Below are positions 33,777-45,283 of a stretch of DNA of 64,000 nt, one piece after another. Position numbers and translations under genes: made by a program. Source of the stretch: Bidens hawaiensis. Its lineage: Eukaryota > Streptophyta > Magnoliopsida > Asterales > Asteraceae. The first letter of the stretch is position 1, and the number at the start of each line of letters is the position of its first letter. The stretch is taken from contig JAIQDT010003583.1 in the NCBI GenBank assembly GCA_021521415.1, forward strand, positions 124,001 to 188,000, read 5' to 3'. The notes beneath the pieces are model-generated. The model saw only the letters and a list, made by a program, of their open reading frames with translations. It was not told where the DNA came from and did not search any database.

Positions 33777-35320
33777 TTTTTCAAAACTGAATTTATTTGT
33801 TCAAAGGCTTCTTCAAAGTCTAAGACCCACAGATGCTTTGGTCAAAGATCTAAGTATGGAGGGTACAATTTTGGTATGCAGGTTAGTGAAAAGAAGGGCA
33901 TAATGGTCTTTTTTTATAAAATGAGTTGATAATATTTTGCAGGAAACCAGCTGTTAAAAAGTATGTTGAAACATAACCAAACAGAGGTTTTGCAAGAAAC
34001 AAAACCATCAGACGAGAAATGATGACTGTCACCGATGGCCGGTTTGGGCGGTTTCGCTGTTTCCAACCGAACCATGAACTCCCTAGACAACATGATGCAT
34101 TTTTGGGCTTTCTTTGTATTAATGTAACTTTGATATAGCACGAGTCAGTTATGAGTGTAATGACTTTATTGATCTTACTATTATACACTACAAGTCAATT
34201 GTGACTTTTATCGATGTAACATGATGTATGTTTGAACTTGACACCAATTGACCAAAATAGCCAGAAGATGAAATGAATTCAACAAACCGGCCTGTATAAG
34301 TAGTAATAGTATTTAAAACAACCAATATTTCTTTAGTTTGAATTAATAAGTACAAATTAAAGAATGGTGATATCGTGTATCACAACTAAATTTAAACATT
34401 ATTTACATCTAACTAGCCGAACGAACACAACTGCTGGTTCGACAACCCCGACATCGGTGTCAATCTCCATTACGAATAGTTGTAGGCTTTTTCCCGGGCC
34501 TCCAGTAATCATCCGGGGACTCATTACGAAGCAGTTGATTTGGTTGTACAAGTGGCAATGTATTACCCTCATGAGGGAATGTTACCGTACTAAATTCCTC
34601 ATTGACCTCATCATACGAATGCCTGTAATTCTTGGGTGGAGTCATGAGGACAACATGCTTTTTTCTATCCAGCTGATATTGAACATAAAACACCTGGCGT
34701 GCTTGCGAGGCCAATATGAACGGATTATCCTTGTGGCCAAATTTGTTTATGTCGATCGACGCTTAACCAAGAATATCATGTTTGACATGTTTACGGTCAA
34801 CCCATTGGCACATGAAGACTGGAATTCTTTTAGTATGATAATCTAGGACCCATATATCTTGCAAAATCCCAAAATAAAAGTTTTGTCCATAGGTCACCAC
34901 GTCTTTTTTGACGTGCATGTCATCCGCCTCTACACCAACCCCACTGTTCTGGTAAACTCTACCATCATGAGATTTTGTACGAAATTCAAAACCGTTGATG
35001 TCGTATGAGTTGTATTTGTAAACCTTGCGGTGTGCTCCTTGTGCAATCCACTTTACGGTTTCTGATACAGAACCTGGGGAGCCCGCTAGCTCCCTTTCAA
35101 CCTGAATTTCATTACAAGGACTAGATTCTTCACCTACATTGCAGAAACTAGAAAAGAATTTTAAAAATTATAAAAGACTGAATAAATTGATCTACCTTGT
35201 CGCGTAACCAGTCACCAAACTTTAAAGTATGCTCCTTCTCCAGCAATGCTTGTCGTTTACCAGCCATTTGGTTTTTCAAAGAGGTCTTGTGTTGTCTACA
35301 GGTAGGAGTATAATCTATTG

Positions 35321-35326
<6 letters not shown>

Positions 35327-35352
<26 letters not shown>
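35327..35352. repeat. (AT)n microsatellite
   Basis: About 13 AT units inside an intron or gap of the decayed TNPD gene. Confidence 0.95.
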
Positions 35353-35356
<4 letters not shown>

Positions 35357-35691
35357 AGAGTATATATGTTAGTATTACTTACTCGATATACGACGCTATT
35401 TCAGGCGTATTCTGCAGCACATAGAAATGTGCTCTCTTGAAGAGATCAGGAGAAACTTCAACTGATTTAACGCCTGTGACAGGAATTGTCTCCCCATTAT
35501 CATCATGCTTATCATGTGGAATACCAACAGTACTCTTGATGTTTTTTTGGTATTCTCTCAGAAACTCGATTGTTTCTTCCGCAATGTTCTCCTCAGCAAT
35601 GCACCCTTCTGGATAAGTTTTGTTTCGCACATGCCCTTTGATAACCTTCATACACCTTTCAAAGGGATACATCCAACGAAAGCATAGTGGC

Positions 35692-36193
35692 TAGGGGTGC
35701 AAACGAGCCGAGCCGAGCCCGAGCTCGACTAGGCTCGAGCTCGGCTCGTTTAACTTACACAGAGCTCGAGCTCGAGCTCGGCTCTTTTCGAGCTGTATTT
35801 TCAAAGCTCGAGCTCGGCTCGTTAATGGATTTTGAAGCTCGAGCTTGGCTCGGGATCGGCTCGTTTACTATTTATAAATTATTTTTTTATATAATTATAA
35901 TATATTATATATATTTTTTCAGTTATTTTTATTTATTTTTTCAAAACATTTTATTTATTAATTAATAATTATTAAATAAATATTTTAAAAAAATTATATA
36001 AATGGAAGGCTCGTTTAGGCTCGTGAGCCGGCTCGAGCTCGATAAGTAAAGCTCGGGACAGGGCTCGTTTATTAAACGAGCTTATTTTTAGGCTTAAGCT
36101 CGGGCTTGGGCTCGATAAAGCTCGGCTCGAACGAGCTTTTTAACGAGCCGATCTCGAGTAGCTCGCGAGCAGCTCGGCTCATTTGCACCCCTA
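35692..36193. mobile_element. 502-bp hAT-type MITE inside TNPD
   Basis: The ends TAGGGGTGCAAA and TTTGCACCCCTA are perfect inverted repeats; flanking 8-mers ATAGTGGC (35684-35691) and AAGGTGGC (36194-36201) match at 6 of 8. The interior has dense GAGCTCG/CGAGCTC words at both ends and an AT-rich core, a well-known plant MITE type. Insertion splits the TNPD reading frame between the codons for CGPP and WMYPFER; without the element and one duplicate these parts abut in frame. Confidence 0.93.
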
Positions 36194-38470
36194 AAGGTGG
36201 CCCACATAATTTTATCTCTCTTACAAGGTGCACGGTTAAGTGAACCATGACATCAAAAAATGATGGCGGAAAGTACTTCTCCAGCAGGCACAGTGTAACT
36301 ATTTGCTCTTCCTGCATCTTATCAAGCTCTTCTACAATTATTTCTTTGCTACAAATTGACTTGAAAAAAAACAAAGCCTAATTATAGCATTTCTCATTGG
36401 TTCTGGCATGATGGACCGTATTGCAAGGGGCAGAAACTGTTGCATAAGCATGTGATAATCATGTGATTTAAGGCCTTGTAGCTTCCTTTCTTTAAGATTC
36501 ACCAAACTAGAGAAGTTAGAACAATACCCTAGTGGAGCCTTCAGTTTATACAGTGTTTCAAGAAACATGTCTTTTTCTTGCGTTGATAATGTGAAGCATG
36601 CTGCAGGCAGTTCTGTATTGGTGCCTTTTGCTTTCGGTTGCAACTCCTTTTTAATCCCTAGAAACTCCAAATCCTTTCTAGCTGCCAATCCGTCTTTTGT
36701 CCTACCGGGAATGTTCAGCAACGTCCCGACAATACTTTCTGCCACATTCTTTTCAACATGCATCAAATCAATACAATGTTAGACAGGTAAATACTTCCAA
36801 TAGCTGAGCCGTTGGTACCATATGTTGAACTTCTTCCAATATGGCTGCGGCGTTGTGTTATCCCTTTTCCTCTTACTCCCACTTAGGGATTCAGATCCCT
36901 TTCCCCATTCATTGTTAATGTTTTTGACCTCGTCGTATATCTCTTCCCCTGTCATAGGCTCTTTAGCGGTTCTCATCTCCTATTTTCCGTTGAACGTCTT
37001 TGTTTGTTTGCGGAAAGGGTGGTCATGTGATATATACCTTCTGTGGTCAGCATAACTCTGCATCTTTGTGTGATAAAGTCGAACACACCGAGTGTCACCC
37101 CGACACACAACACAACCTTTGAATCCACTGTAACGGCAACCACATAGTGTATCAAGAGCAGGGTAATCATTAATCGTCCATAACACAACTGCACGTAGTG
37201 TAAACATTTCTTGTTTATATGCATCACATGTTGGCTCCCTGACCTCAAATAAAGATGCTAGATTGTCAATTAAAGGCTGTAAAAACACATCAATATTGTT
37301 TCCTGGCACTCCGGATATTAATATAGAAAGCATGATAAATTTTATTTTCATACACATCCAAGGTGGAAGGTTGTAAATGACTGCTAAAACAGGCCAGACA
37401 CTGTGGTTTCTGTTGCCTCTATGTACGTCGACCCCATCAGTGCAAATCCCTAGACGAAGATTTATTGGATCGCTTCCGATGGTATCGGAGTACCTGTCAT
37501 CTATGGCTTTCCATGCTGGTGAATCTGATGGGTGGCGTAAAACACCGGGTTTATTGGTACTCGTGGCGTGCCATGTTAAATTCTCTACTGTGGTCTTTGA
37601 TTGAAAGAGGCGCTTGAATCGTGGAATAATGGGAAAGTACCACAGTATCTTAGTGGGCGTGTTTATGTAAGTTTTGTTAGTCTTCTAATCCACCTTCCAC
37701 CTTGACTTGTTACAAACTGGACATGCTCCCAAATCCTTGTAATCCTTATAGTAAATAATGCAGTCATTGATACACACATGTATTTTTTCGTATCCCGAGC
37801 CCATTGCCTTCATCATCCTTTTGCCCTCATACATATTATTTACCATTTGGTTATCTACAGGTAGCATCTTTTTCAACAATTTCAGAAGTTCATCAACGAA
37901 CTTATGAGATACCCCGTGCTTGCTCTTCAAGTTGAGTAGTTGTACTAATGCAGACAACTTGGTGAAGTCAAGACATCCTTTATATAGGGGCTTCTCAGCG
38001 TCAACAAGTAGTTGTAGAAACTGTTGATACTTCTTGCCGCCTTTGAAATTGTCTTTTGTAGCATTTACCATTTCTACAGTTTCACAGGCATATGTTGGAA
38101 TGTTGGTGTCAACAAACCCAGTATTATTATCATAAATAGTTGGAATGCAGGTGTAGGCAAACCCAGTATTATTAAAATTAGTTGGAATGTTGGTGTCGGT
38201 TTCTCCATGTTTTATCCAAGTAGTATAACTTTTATCAATTCCAAACCTGTACAAGTCATGTTCTACATTGTCTACACTAAGAGATACATGGTTCACACAC
38301 CGAACACATGGACATGAAATAGAAATTGGTGGTGATGTCTCCTTGCAACTACGAACTGCAAAATGTAGAAATGCCTTAACACCATCTTTATATGCTTTAC
38401 TGCACCTGTCGCCTACTGACATCCAAAACTTATCCATCTTCCAAGAATTTTTTTATTAACTGTGTCATCA

Positions 38471-38471
38471 A

Positions 38472-38518
<47 letters not shown>

Positions 38519-38520
38519 TA
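38471..38520. repeat. (AT)n microsatellite upstream of TNPD
   Basis: A run of about 20 AT units, ending TACATATATACACAC, lies just 5' of the TNPD start on the minus strand. Confidence 0.95.
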
Positions 38521-38805
38521 CACACTAATTAACACAAATAAATGTAACCGACTAATTAAAAATAAAAATATTTGGTACTCACCTGAGATTAATGAAGCTG
38601 TTTGGTAGGATTGATATTGATGAGAGTTCAATAAATACACTAGCAGATCATTTATTAGGGTTTGGTGAGATTTTATTTGGTTCAATAAATACTAATTGAT
38701 TAGGGAGTCTTCCAGAATAACTCGATTAATTGGCGGGTAAAAATGAAAATTTTAAACTTCTAAATTTCGTTATATAAATATTAGAAGAGGTTCTATTACG
38801 TTCTT

Positions 38806-38910
38806 AGGGTGTAGCTCAAACGGTTGAGACGCTTGTGATTAAACATAGATTGCAAATACCGCGGGTTCGAAACTCCGGAGGGAACATATTTTTATTAATT
38901 TTTTTATAAT
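38806..38910 (+). mobile_element. tRNA-derived SINE-like sequence
   Basis: A pol III A box (TAGCTCAAACGGTTGAG, 38812-38828) and B box (GCGGGTTCGAAACTCC, 38861-38876) are correctly ordered and spaced about 35 bases apart. The 5' end GGGTGTAGCTCAAACGGTTGAG-type head is typical of plant SINEs. The rest cannot fold as a tRNA cloverleaf, and a T-rich tail follows near 38888-38910. The exact 3' end and target duplication were not settled. Confidence 0.65.
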
Positions 38911-39046
38911 AACCTCTTTTTAATGAAATAAATACACTATGCTTTTGAAAACACTAAAACTAAACTACTCATTAAAAGGCCTTTAAATCCGTTCAGAAAC
39001 ATAAAAATACATCATAATAGCTGGTCTAAAATAATAACAAAGTTTC

Positions 39047-39548
39047 TTAGCTTTTAATTACAAAACTAACTAAAAGGCCTAAAAACAACAAGAAGCAAAT
39101 AAAATACAATATCTTCACTTTTTTTTCTGATTCAATCAGTGAAGCTACACTCCTTGCAAGTTGATCCTCTAATGACTTATTTGCCCTTATCAAGATAGGA
39201 ATTATGTCTGTACATCTTGTGCACACATCAGATCTTGTGGACAAAACACAATCAGACCATGTAAAGAAATCACATTTTTTGCCCTAAGTTAAAAAATATA
39301 GTGTTTAGGGTCAACAATTGTAGATGAATTCCAACTTTATTTGCAATTTCACTAACCTGAGATGCACAATTGTAGAACCTCCGACATGGATTTTTGGTGG
39401 TCCTTGATGTTCTTAGAATGACTTCTTGACCACAAAAACAATAAACCTGAGATCGATTGTTACTGGATGTTGTGGTCCGCGATGAGGTTTCTTCTATGGT
39501 GAAAAAGGATTTTTTATTGAAAACAAAACTAGATATATAAGTATACAT
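39047..39548 (-). CDS. GRF-type zinc-finger protein with C-terminal membrane helix
   Basis: A two-exon gene: exon 1 is 39548-39357 (64 codons) and exon 2 is 39283-39047 (79 codons), joined by a GT-AG intron of 73 bp in phase 0. Across the splice, residues 36-75 form a GRF zinc finger: CFCGQEVILRTSRTTKNPC, RRFYNC, then KKCDFFTWSDCV. The usual NPGRRF motif is NPCRRF here. A short helical linker (SLEDQLARSVASLIESEKK) leads to a C-terminal transmembrane segment, ILYFICFLLFLGLLVSFVI. GRF-plus-membrane-helix proteins of this size are common in plant genomes, often near transposons, with unknown function. Both exons are open and the splice preserves the domain, so the gene may be intact. Confidence 0.8.
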
Positions 39549-39903
39549 ATATAGGAGGGTTTAGAAAGGAGTTGTTGTACTCATGCGTGTTACTAGCGTT
39601 TTAGGATATTTATATGTCTTTGTACAGTAGCATGTTGCAAGCGTAATAGACTCTTTTGAACAAATATATAACATATTTTAAGCTAATTGATTACACACAT
39701 TTTTAACAAAGAAAGATGAGAACCATTAATCCATATTTACCATTCATCAAAAGATGCATCACAAAAAGTACCATTAATTACAATACATAAAGCATTTTAA
39801 GATAATCCATATATTTACCATTTATCAAAAGATGCCATACAAAAAGTACCATTAATTACAATGCATCACAAAAAAACCAAAAAGAGAGAAGCTAACATCA
39901 CCA

Positions 39904-40203
39904 TCACTCCGCCCTGTCCACAATCTCCTTCTCCAGCTCCTTAAAACTCATGTTGGTTGACACCGTAGTTATGGTGTCAACCAGGGTCTCACACACTGAG
40001 TCGTAGCATTCAGACTGTTGTTTCTGATAATCATTGTCGTCTTCAAACAACATGATTTTACAGGAGTCGAAGGTCTTTGTTTTTTCGAATGCGGGTCTAG
40101 CCCTAATCGCTTTGACTATCTTCAACAAAGTGTCGTCTTTCTCTTTCTCAAGATCCATCGTTGTTTTCACCATGCTCTTCACGGTTTTGTCAGAAGAATA
40201 CAT
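39904..40203 (-). CDS. unknown 99-aa acidic/basic protein in CACTA cargo
   Basis: A single open frame with ATG start and a stop at 39904. It has a basic N-terminus (KTVKSMVKTTMDLEKEKDD), a middle stretch FDSCKIMLFEDDNDYQKQQ and a helical C-terminus with SFKELEKEIVDRAE. No domain is recognised. A rather even composition and placement between two apparent genes of the element favour a real small gene, but chance cannot be excluded. Confidence 0.4.
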   Translation of the reverse strand: MYSSDKTVKSMVKTTMDLEKEKDDTLLKIVKAIRARPAFEKTKTFDSCKIMLFEDDNDYQKQQSECYDSVCETLVDTITTVSTNMSFKELEKEIVDRAE

Positions 40204-40445
40204 TTTTATTATCTTTCTGAAACTGTTAGTGTGATTTAGTAACCAGTAAGTTAGTAAGTTTGATTTGTAGTAAGATATAGTAAGATCTAGTAAGATATAG
40301 CTTAACTTTAATGTAGGCTATCATTACCATAATATTTTTCCCGACATTTTTGACAGGTGAGTATAATTGTGATCAATTAATTCTGACAGGTGATATAAAT
40401 GCAAGTAATCTCTAGATTAAACAAAAACACATGAGACAAGTTTGT

Positions 40446-40620
40446 GCGTTTCCCAAGCGTGGGACACCCTTTTGTTTTTTTATTACAAAGTTACTATTCA
40501 TCCGGTTGCGTTTCCCAAGCGTGGGATACCCTTTTGTTTTTTTTATTACAGAGTTACTATTCGTCCGGTTGCGTTTCCCAAGCGTGGGACACCCTTTTGT
40601 TTTTTCTGTGAGCCTTTTGG
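40446..40620 (+). repeat. three 62-63-bp tandem repeats
   Basis: The unit begins GCGTTTCCCAAGCGTGGGA and continues ACCCTTTTGTTTTTT and GAGTTACTATTC, starting at 40446, 40508 and 40571. Each copy contains the short palindrome TCCCA..AGCG..TGGGA. The array lies directly upstream of the 109-aa ORF. Confidence 0.9.
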
Positions 40621-40692
40621 TTATATATACCTACACCACATTTTTGAAACTCATATACCTACATAATTTTAAATTATTTTTTTTAGTTAATA

Positions 40693-41022
40693 ATGGATTG
40701 CTCGTCATCATCATCATCATCTAGATCCTACAAGGCTGCCCTCAGAAGGCATATTGAAGCTCAAATCGAGATAGATAAAGCTTGTCGGGAAACTCTTACT
40801 AAAGAATTTGTAAAGACTAGCAACAGCTTGGATGCCAGGGATGTCATTGCAAAAGTTCTTACTCGAATGACCGCAAGTACTATCCGAGATCTTGCTGTTT
40901 TGTTTATGGTTGATGTAGGACAAAGAGAACTTGACGAGTTAAAACTTTTGGGCAAGGCAATTCTTGAACTGAATTGCTCAATGGAATTGAAGTTGAAGTT
41001 TCTTATGTCACTTAGAGATTAG
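40693..41022 (+). CDS. unknown 109-aa helical protein in CACTA cargo
   Basis: An ATG-initiated open frame starting with a serine run (MDCSSSSSSSRSYK), followed by predicted helices (ALRRHIEAQIEIDKACRE, LDARDVIAKVLTRM, DELKLLGKAILELN) and ending KFLMSLRD. No family was recognised. A possible TATA-like stretch (TATATATACC, 40622-40632) and the 62-bp repeats lie just upstream. It looks like a genuine small gene by composition. Confidence 0.5.
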   Translation: MDCSSSSSSSRSYKAALRRHIEAQIEIDKACRETLTKEFVKTSNSLDARDVIAKVLTRMTASTIRDLAVLFMVDVGQRELDELKLLGKAILELNCSMELKLKFLMSLRD

Positions 41023-41238
41023 TATGTGATGGTGTTTCATGAGTGCTTATGATGCAGTGATGGTGTGTTTTTATGTGTGTCACCCAGAGATTAGTAGTAA
41101 TAAAATTTTTATGTTTGTGTTAAAACATTGATTCAACATGTAACTATTATCTTAAAGTGCATTACAAATTGTTAACAGAAGACTAGAGATCTCCATAACA
41201 AGTATCTTAAAGTACATAGCAGTCAGTTTTGAAATCAT

Positions 41239-44200
41239 TCAAATTTTTTGTTGCCTTTTCTTAAGTTCAGCAATCAACTCTTCTCCGGTTAAACGAGTGT
41301 CGTCATTTTCATGGAATAGCAGTGCTTTCTTGATAAGAGTATTTCTGTGTTGGTTTATATCCGAGAGGAGGATTTTGCATAAATACTTTGACCTCAACCA
41401 TTTTAGCTGTCTTTGTTGTTTATGGCCTTCCTTTTTGAAAGTACACCCCCATGGTCTCATAGCAAAAATACCACAATCTATTCCATTATTTCTTGTTCTC
41501 CATGTCATCTTCAATCTATTGATTGTTGCTACTTGGATTTGCTGAGTAATGGGGTGTTTGATTGTTTTAAGATACATGCAAAAGACGGTTCTCTAAACAA
41601 AATAGAAAGCAATTTAAGTATTTTAAATTTAAGAAATTTAAGCAATTTAAGTATTTTAAATTTAAGCAATTTAAGTAAGTTTTTTGGGTTAAAGGTATAT
41701 ATGTTTACCATTATATCAGGAGTCTTTCCGTATCTTTCTTCCAAATTCTCTCTAATTGCTTTTGAATTGTCTTCTAAGCTTTTAAACTTTGCATTAGCTG
41801 GTATTTCTTGATTTGCACTGTTGTCAAGTAATTCTATCACTCCTGTTTGAAGATTGAAGGTAACCACAAAGAAATGATCATTTTGTAGAAATGGCACGAG
41901 CACTATAGCAACCTCCTTGAGTGATAGAATTCCACTCTTTGCCATATCTGTTTTGATGTTGTCTTTCAACACATCCAGTCTTTCTTTGTCTGTGAAACCC
42001 CTTGATTTAGCATAATGGTCACTTGTCTGTATAATAAATAAAATGCAGATGATTAAAGCGTTTATTGTGAGTTTTCTAACAGTACAAACAAAATAGATTA
42101 ATTTGTACCAGCACAGTGCTTGAAGCAAAGAATCTGAACGATGATGCTGCAGATTTTTTCTTTTCTTCATAGTTCATTACTTCACTGAATGCATCCATTA
42201 CATTGGTGGCTATATAAACACCAGGACAGAAGCTTTCAAAGACCCTTGAACGAGTCTGTGTGAGTGGACTTGTAGACCTCCTCCCAAATGTCTTCAATAC
42301 AAAAAAATATATACTCTGAAATTATTTCTTCATCTACTGTGACACTAGTAGATACGTCAACCTCTCTCAGAAGATATGGAGAGTTCAGTGTAATGAAGCT
42401 ATCACTTGTTGACAATCCGGTGTCAACTGTTAAACATAAAACAACTCACATTAAATTTGACTGAAACCAATTGTAACTATAATTAAATACCTTCAACCCC
42501 TTTTGTTTTTTTTAATTAAATACCTTCTTTTTCCCACGCAACCACTGTATTAACAACTTCATCAATACCTGTGCATGAGACATTGTTTTCTTGACCTACA
42601 TCACCTGCATCATTTTTTACGACAGCCAAAAATGTAATATGTTCAACTGTGATTATAATTAAGCTGGTATATAATTAAGCCGGTACATATATGATATACC
42701 TTTTTGAGAAGCCACTGGACCACCAACACCAACATCTGAATCAACTGCATCACACCGATGTAATAAGTTTAAAATAACAGCATAAGTATTTTAAGAGCGT
42801 TTTAATTATACTAATAATTAATTTAGCCTAAATACCTTTTAGAGCAGCCACTGACCACCAACACCAACATCTGAATCTTGTGTATTAGGGACCATATTAA
42901 TAGTGAATCTGTTTTCCCATTCACAACATCATGCAAATATATTCTCATTTGATGGATGTCTGTCCTTTCCTTGACGGACTAACTCGTTGATCTCGGAGCA
43001 AATTTTATCAAATTTCTTCAACTTGTTATCCATTGCCTTATTCCAAGACTCTAAAAGGAAAATACAGTTATTGTTAATTCAAAAACATTTTCAATTTATC
43101 CCAGCCAGTTGTAATGGAGTTAAATAATAGTCAACAAGCACGATAGGAATTTGCAAACTTAAAGGTGAATAATCGCTTACATAATCATCCAAATCATGTT
43201 CAGCTGTTTGATCGGCATTATCTGTTTCAGATGCACTTTGACCATCTGTCTTTTAATTACATATAATGTTGTATTACATAGAATGCATGTAGAGATCAGA
43301 GATCTGAGAGTTTTTTAGAAGAAAATAACAAATTTAATACCATGTTCTTGTTTCTCCTTAGCTGCAGTGTTTTCTTCAACTCCAGGCTTACCGGCAGCAC
43401 TAACCGTCATATCAGCAGTAGCAGCAGCAGCCGCAGCAGCAGTCTCATCAAGTCTCTTCCCAACAGCACTAACTGTCACAGCAGCAGTATCAGCAACAGT
43501 AGCATCAGCAGTCTCATCAAGTCCCTTCCCGACAGCACTAACGGTCACAGCAGCAAGAGCAGCAACAGCCGCATCAATCCCTTTCCTGTCAACACTAAAC
43601 GTCACAGCAGCAACCTCAGTAGCATCTTCTTCTAAGGAAGGACCATTATTCTCCAAGTATTTTTCCATGTTATTAAGAGTAGTTGTTGTTATGTAGTTGA
43701 CTGCAGGCGTTGTGACGGTAGTCCCAAATGGACCATATTTTTTCTGGTATTCGTGCGTGTAAAGCATCACAAGGAAAGTGATCGGACCGTTGTATTGATC
43801 GTTTATACCTCTCCATTCTTCCTTTGTCATTTTCAAGTTTTCAATAACATAGCTGCACCAGTCCATATTTGGAATATCCGATGTTTTATCAATTGCGGAG
43901 ATGAATCGTTGATTGACTGTTGTTGATTTTGTCACAAATCCTATATAGGTGTTGAAAACACAAGGAAATTAATCTTAAATAGTTCACCAACTCCTTGATC
44001 CGCGGCCAGTTTGTCTTTCACCTGCTTTATACTTATTCTTGAATTTGTTGGGAATTGATTTTTGAACAAATCTGTAGTAACATCTTCCCCCAATCTTGGT
44101 CTACTCTTGTCTAAAACAGGAATCTTACCCATTGGTATCCCCAACACTTCATGTACTTTTTGTGGTGTTATCTTAATAACACCGCTCCCAATGTTCAATT

Positions 44201-44570
44201 CATTTAAACGGTTATTATAGTTCATGAGCAACCAATATCCCAAAGTTGTTGGAGTTTGGGTTACTTGAAGTCTTAACATTGACCCGAAACCCATTTCTTC
44301 TACACAAGTTTTTTGGGCAGTGGTCATTGCCTTCACTGCATCAACAATATTACAAGGTGCACACCTATTCTTCAATTTTTTGTCTACAAATTCAACAAAA
44401 GGTTTTCCCCTCTCGGCTCGCTTCTTTTCTTTAATGGCTTTCTTTTTCGGATGCTGAAAGTCTGGGTCAGAGGTGCCGTGTTCCACCTCTTTCCGCTTTG
44501 ACAACAACCGATCGATTTTTGTGTCAAGGTCTGAATCAGAGTCTGCTTCCACAACATGTTTTGTGTTCAC
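41239..44570 (-). pseudogene. ULP1/C48 SUMO-protease-like gene in CACTA cargo
   Basis: ULP1 proteases remove SUMO from proteins; ULP-like genes carried by plant transposons (for example the Kaonashi group in MULEs) are known. Exon 1 (44570-43941) encodes the N-terminal region typical of these transposon-borne ULPs (LGYWLLMNYNNRLNE, HEVLGIPMG). It continues in another frame at 43935-43315 (MDWCSYVIENLKMTKEEW, GPITFLVMLY), implying a frameshift near 43945. An Ala-rich repeat (VTVSAVGKGLDETA, three copies) follows. The peptidase lies in the last exons: catalytic His in FLQNDHFFVV (~41876), Asp in IELLDNS (~41827) and Cys in NGIDCGIFAMR (~41475). The triad is intact, so this is either a recent pseudogene or a functional gene with an error or unusual splice at 43945. 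Confidence 0.82.
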
Positions 44571-45240
44571 CTTTTTTCACCACAGGAGCAACGTTTTTAG
44601 TTTTCCTTTTATTTATATTCTCGTTAGATGCTTAGCTTTATCAGTCTTTTTTTTCGACAACTGAATCACATACATACAATAAAACATGGGGGTAGGGGAT
44701 AACAGCACGAATCACAAGGAAACAGAAAACTCTTAACAAACATCACATTGATAATTCTCATACCAAAGCCATAACACGCTTAGCATACGCTTATAACATG
44801 CTTTAATATTATACATAGATTTAAAAAAAACAAAGATATGTATTACAACAACAATACGCCTATAAAACGCTTTAATACATAAGATGATTTAAAAAAATGC
44901 TTACATTTTAAGATTAGTTAAACCTAAAACGCTAAAAAATCATAAATTAACACCTGTTCCATCTTTATTCTGAGACCCATCGTGCTTGTGCTTCGTCCTT
45001 AGTTCCGTTCCAGAAGTAGATGAGTTAAGGTTCTTCATTTTGGTTCCGTTCCAGAATAATTAAACCACTCGGGCTTGTGATTGTGCTTCATAGTAGAAAC
45101 GAATCGTCGACGGTTTTTAGGAATGTTGACTAAAGAGGTTGAATTTTGGGAATAATTATCGCCGTTCTAGAATAGATGAGTTAATCGGACGGTTAGTATT
45201 GTATAGTAGCAAAAAGGCGCGTGCTTTTAAATTTTAATCG
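44571..45240. other. spacer 5' of the ULP1-like gene
   Basis: No coding sequence is supported. Scattered ACGCTT / ACACGC words occur at 44770-44800, 44858-44875 and 44930. It probably includes promoter sequence for the minus-strand ULP1-like gene. Confidence 0.4.
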
Positions 45241-45283
45241 TACGGTTTGTACTGTATATTAGCAATATATATATATATATAAA

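Larger units (their letters stand above)
34440..38437 (-). pseudogene. CACTA transposase TNPD (Transpos_assoc, Transposase_21, DUF4218/DUF4216)
   Basis: This is the main transposase of CACTA elements, which binds the ends and cuts. The first 250 codons (38437-37685) hold the transposase-associated domain (MDKFWMSVGDRCSKAYKDG, CPCVRC) and end VCNKSRWK. Transposase_21 follows: NLRLGICTDGVD, YNLPPWMCMK, NNIDVFLQPLIDNLASL, LWTINDYPALDTLCGCR and HPFRKQTKTFNGK, then LMHVEKNVAESIVGTLLNIPG and SHDYHMLMQQFLPLAIRS. The 3' part has MYPFERCMKVIKGHV (35672 onward) and a DUF4216-type tail (GVEADDMHVKKDVVTYGQNF). In-frame stops stand at about 37683, 36978, 36775 and 34763, and a hAT MITE interrupts it at 35692-36193. 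It is a dead gene. Confidence 0.9.

Noticed and set aside
34364..34846. 160-codon plus-strand frame
   Set aside because: Antisense to the DUF4216-type tail of TNPD, whose minus-strand motifs are convincing.
38806..38880. Possible tRNA gene (A and B boxes)
   Set aside because: No acceptor stem or anticodon arm can be formed and a SINE-like tail follows, so SINE is the better call.
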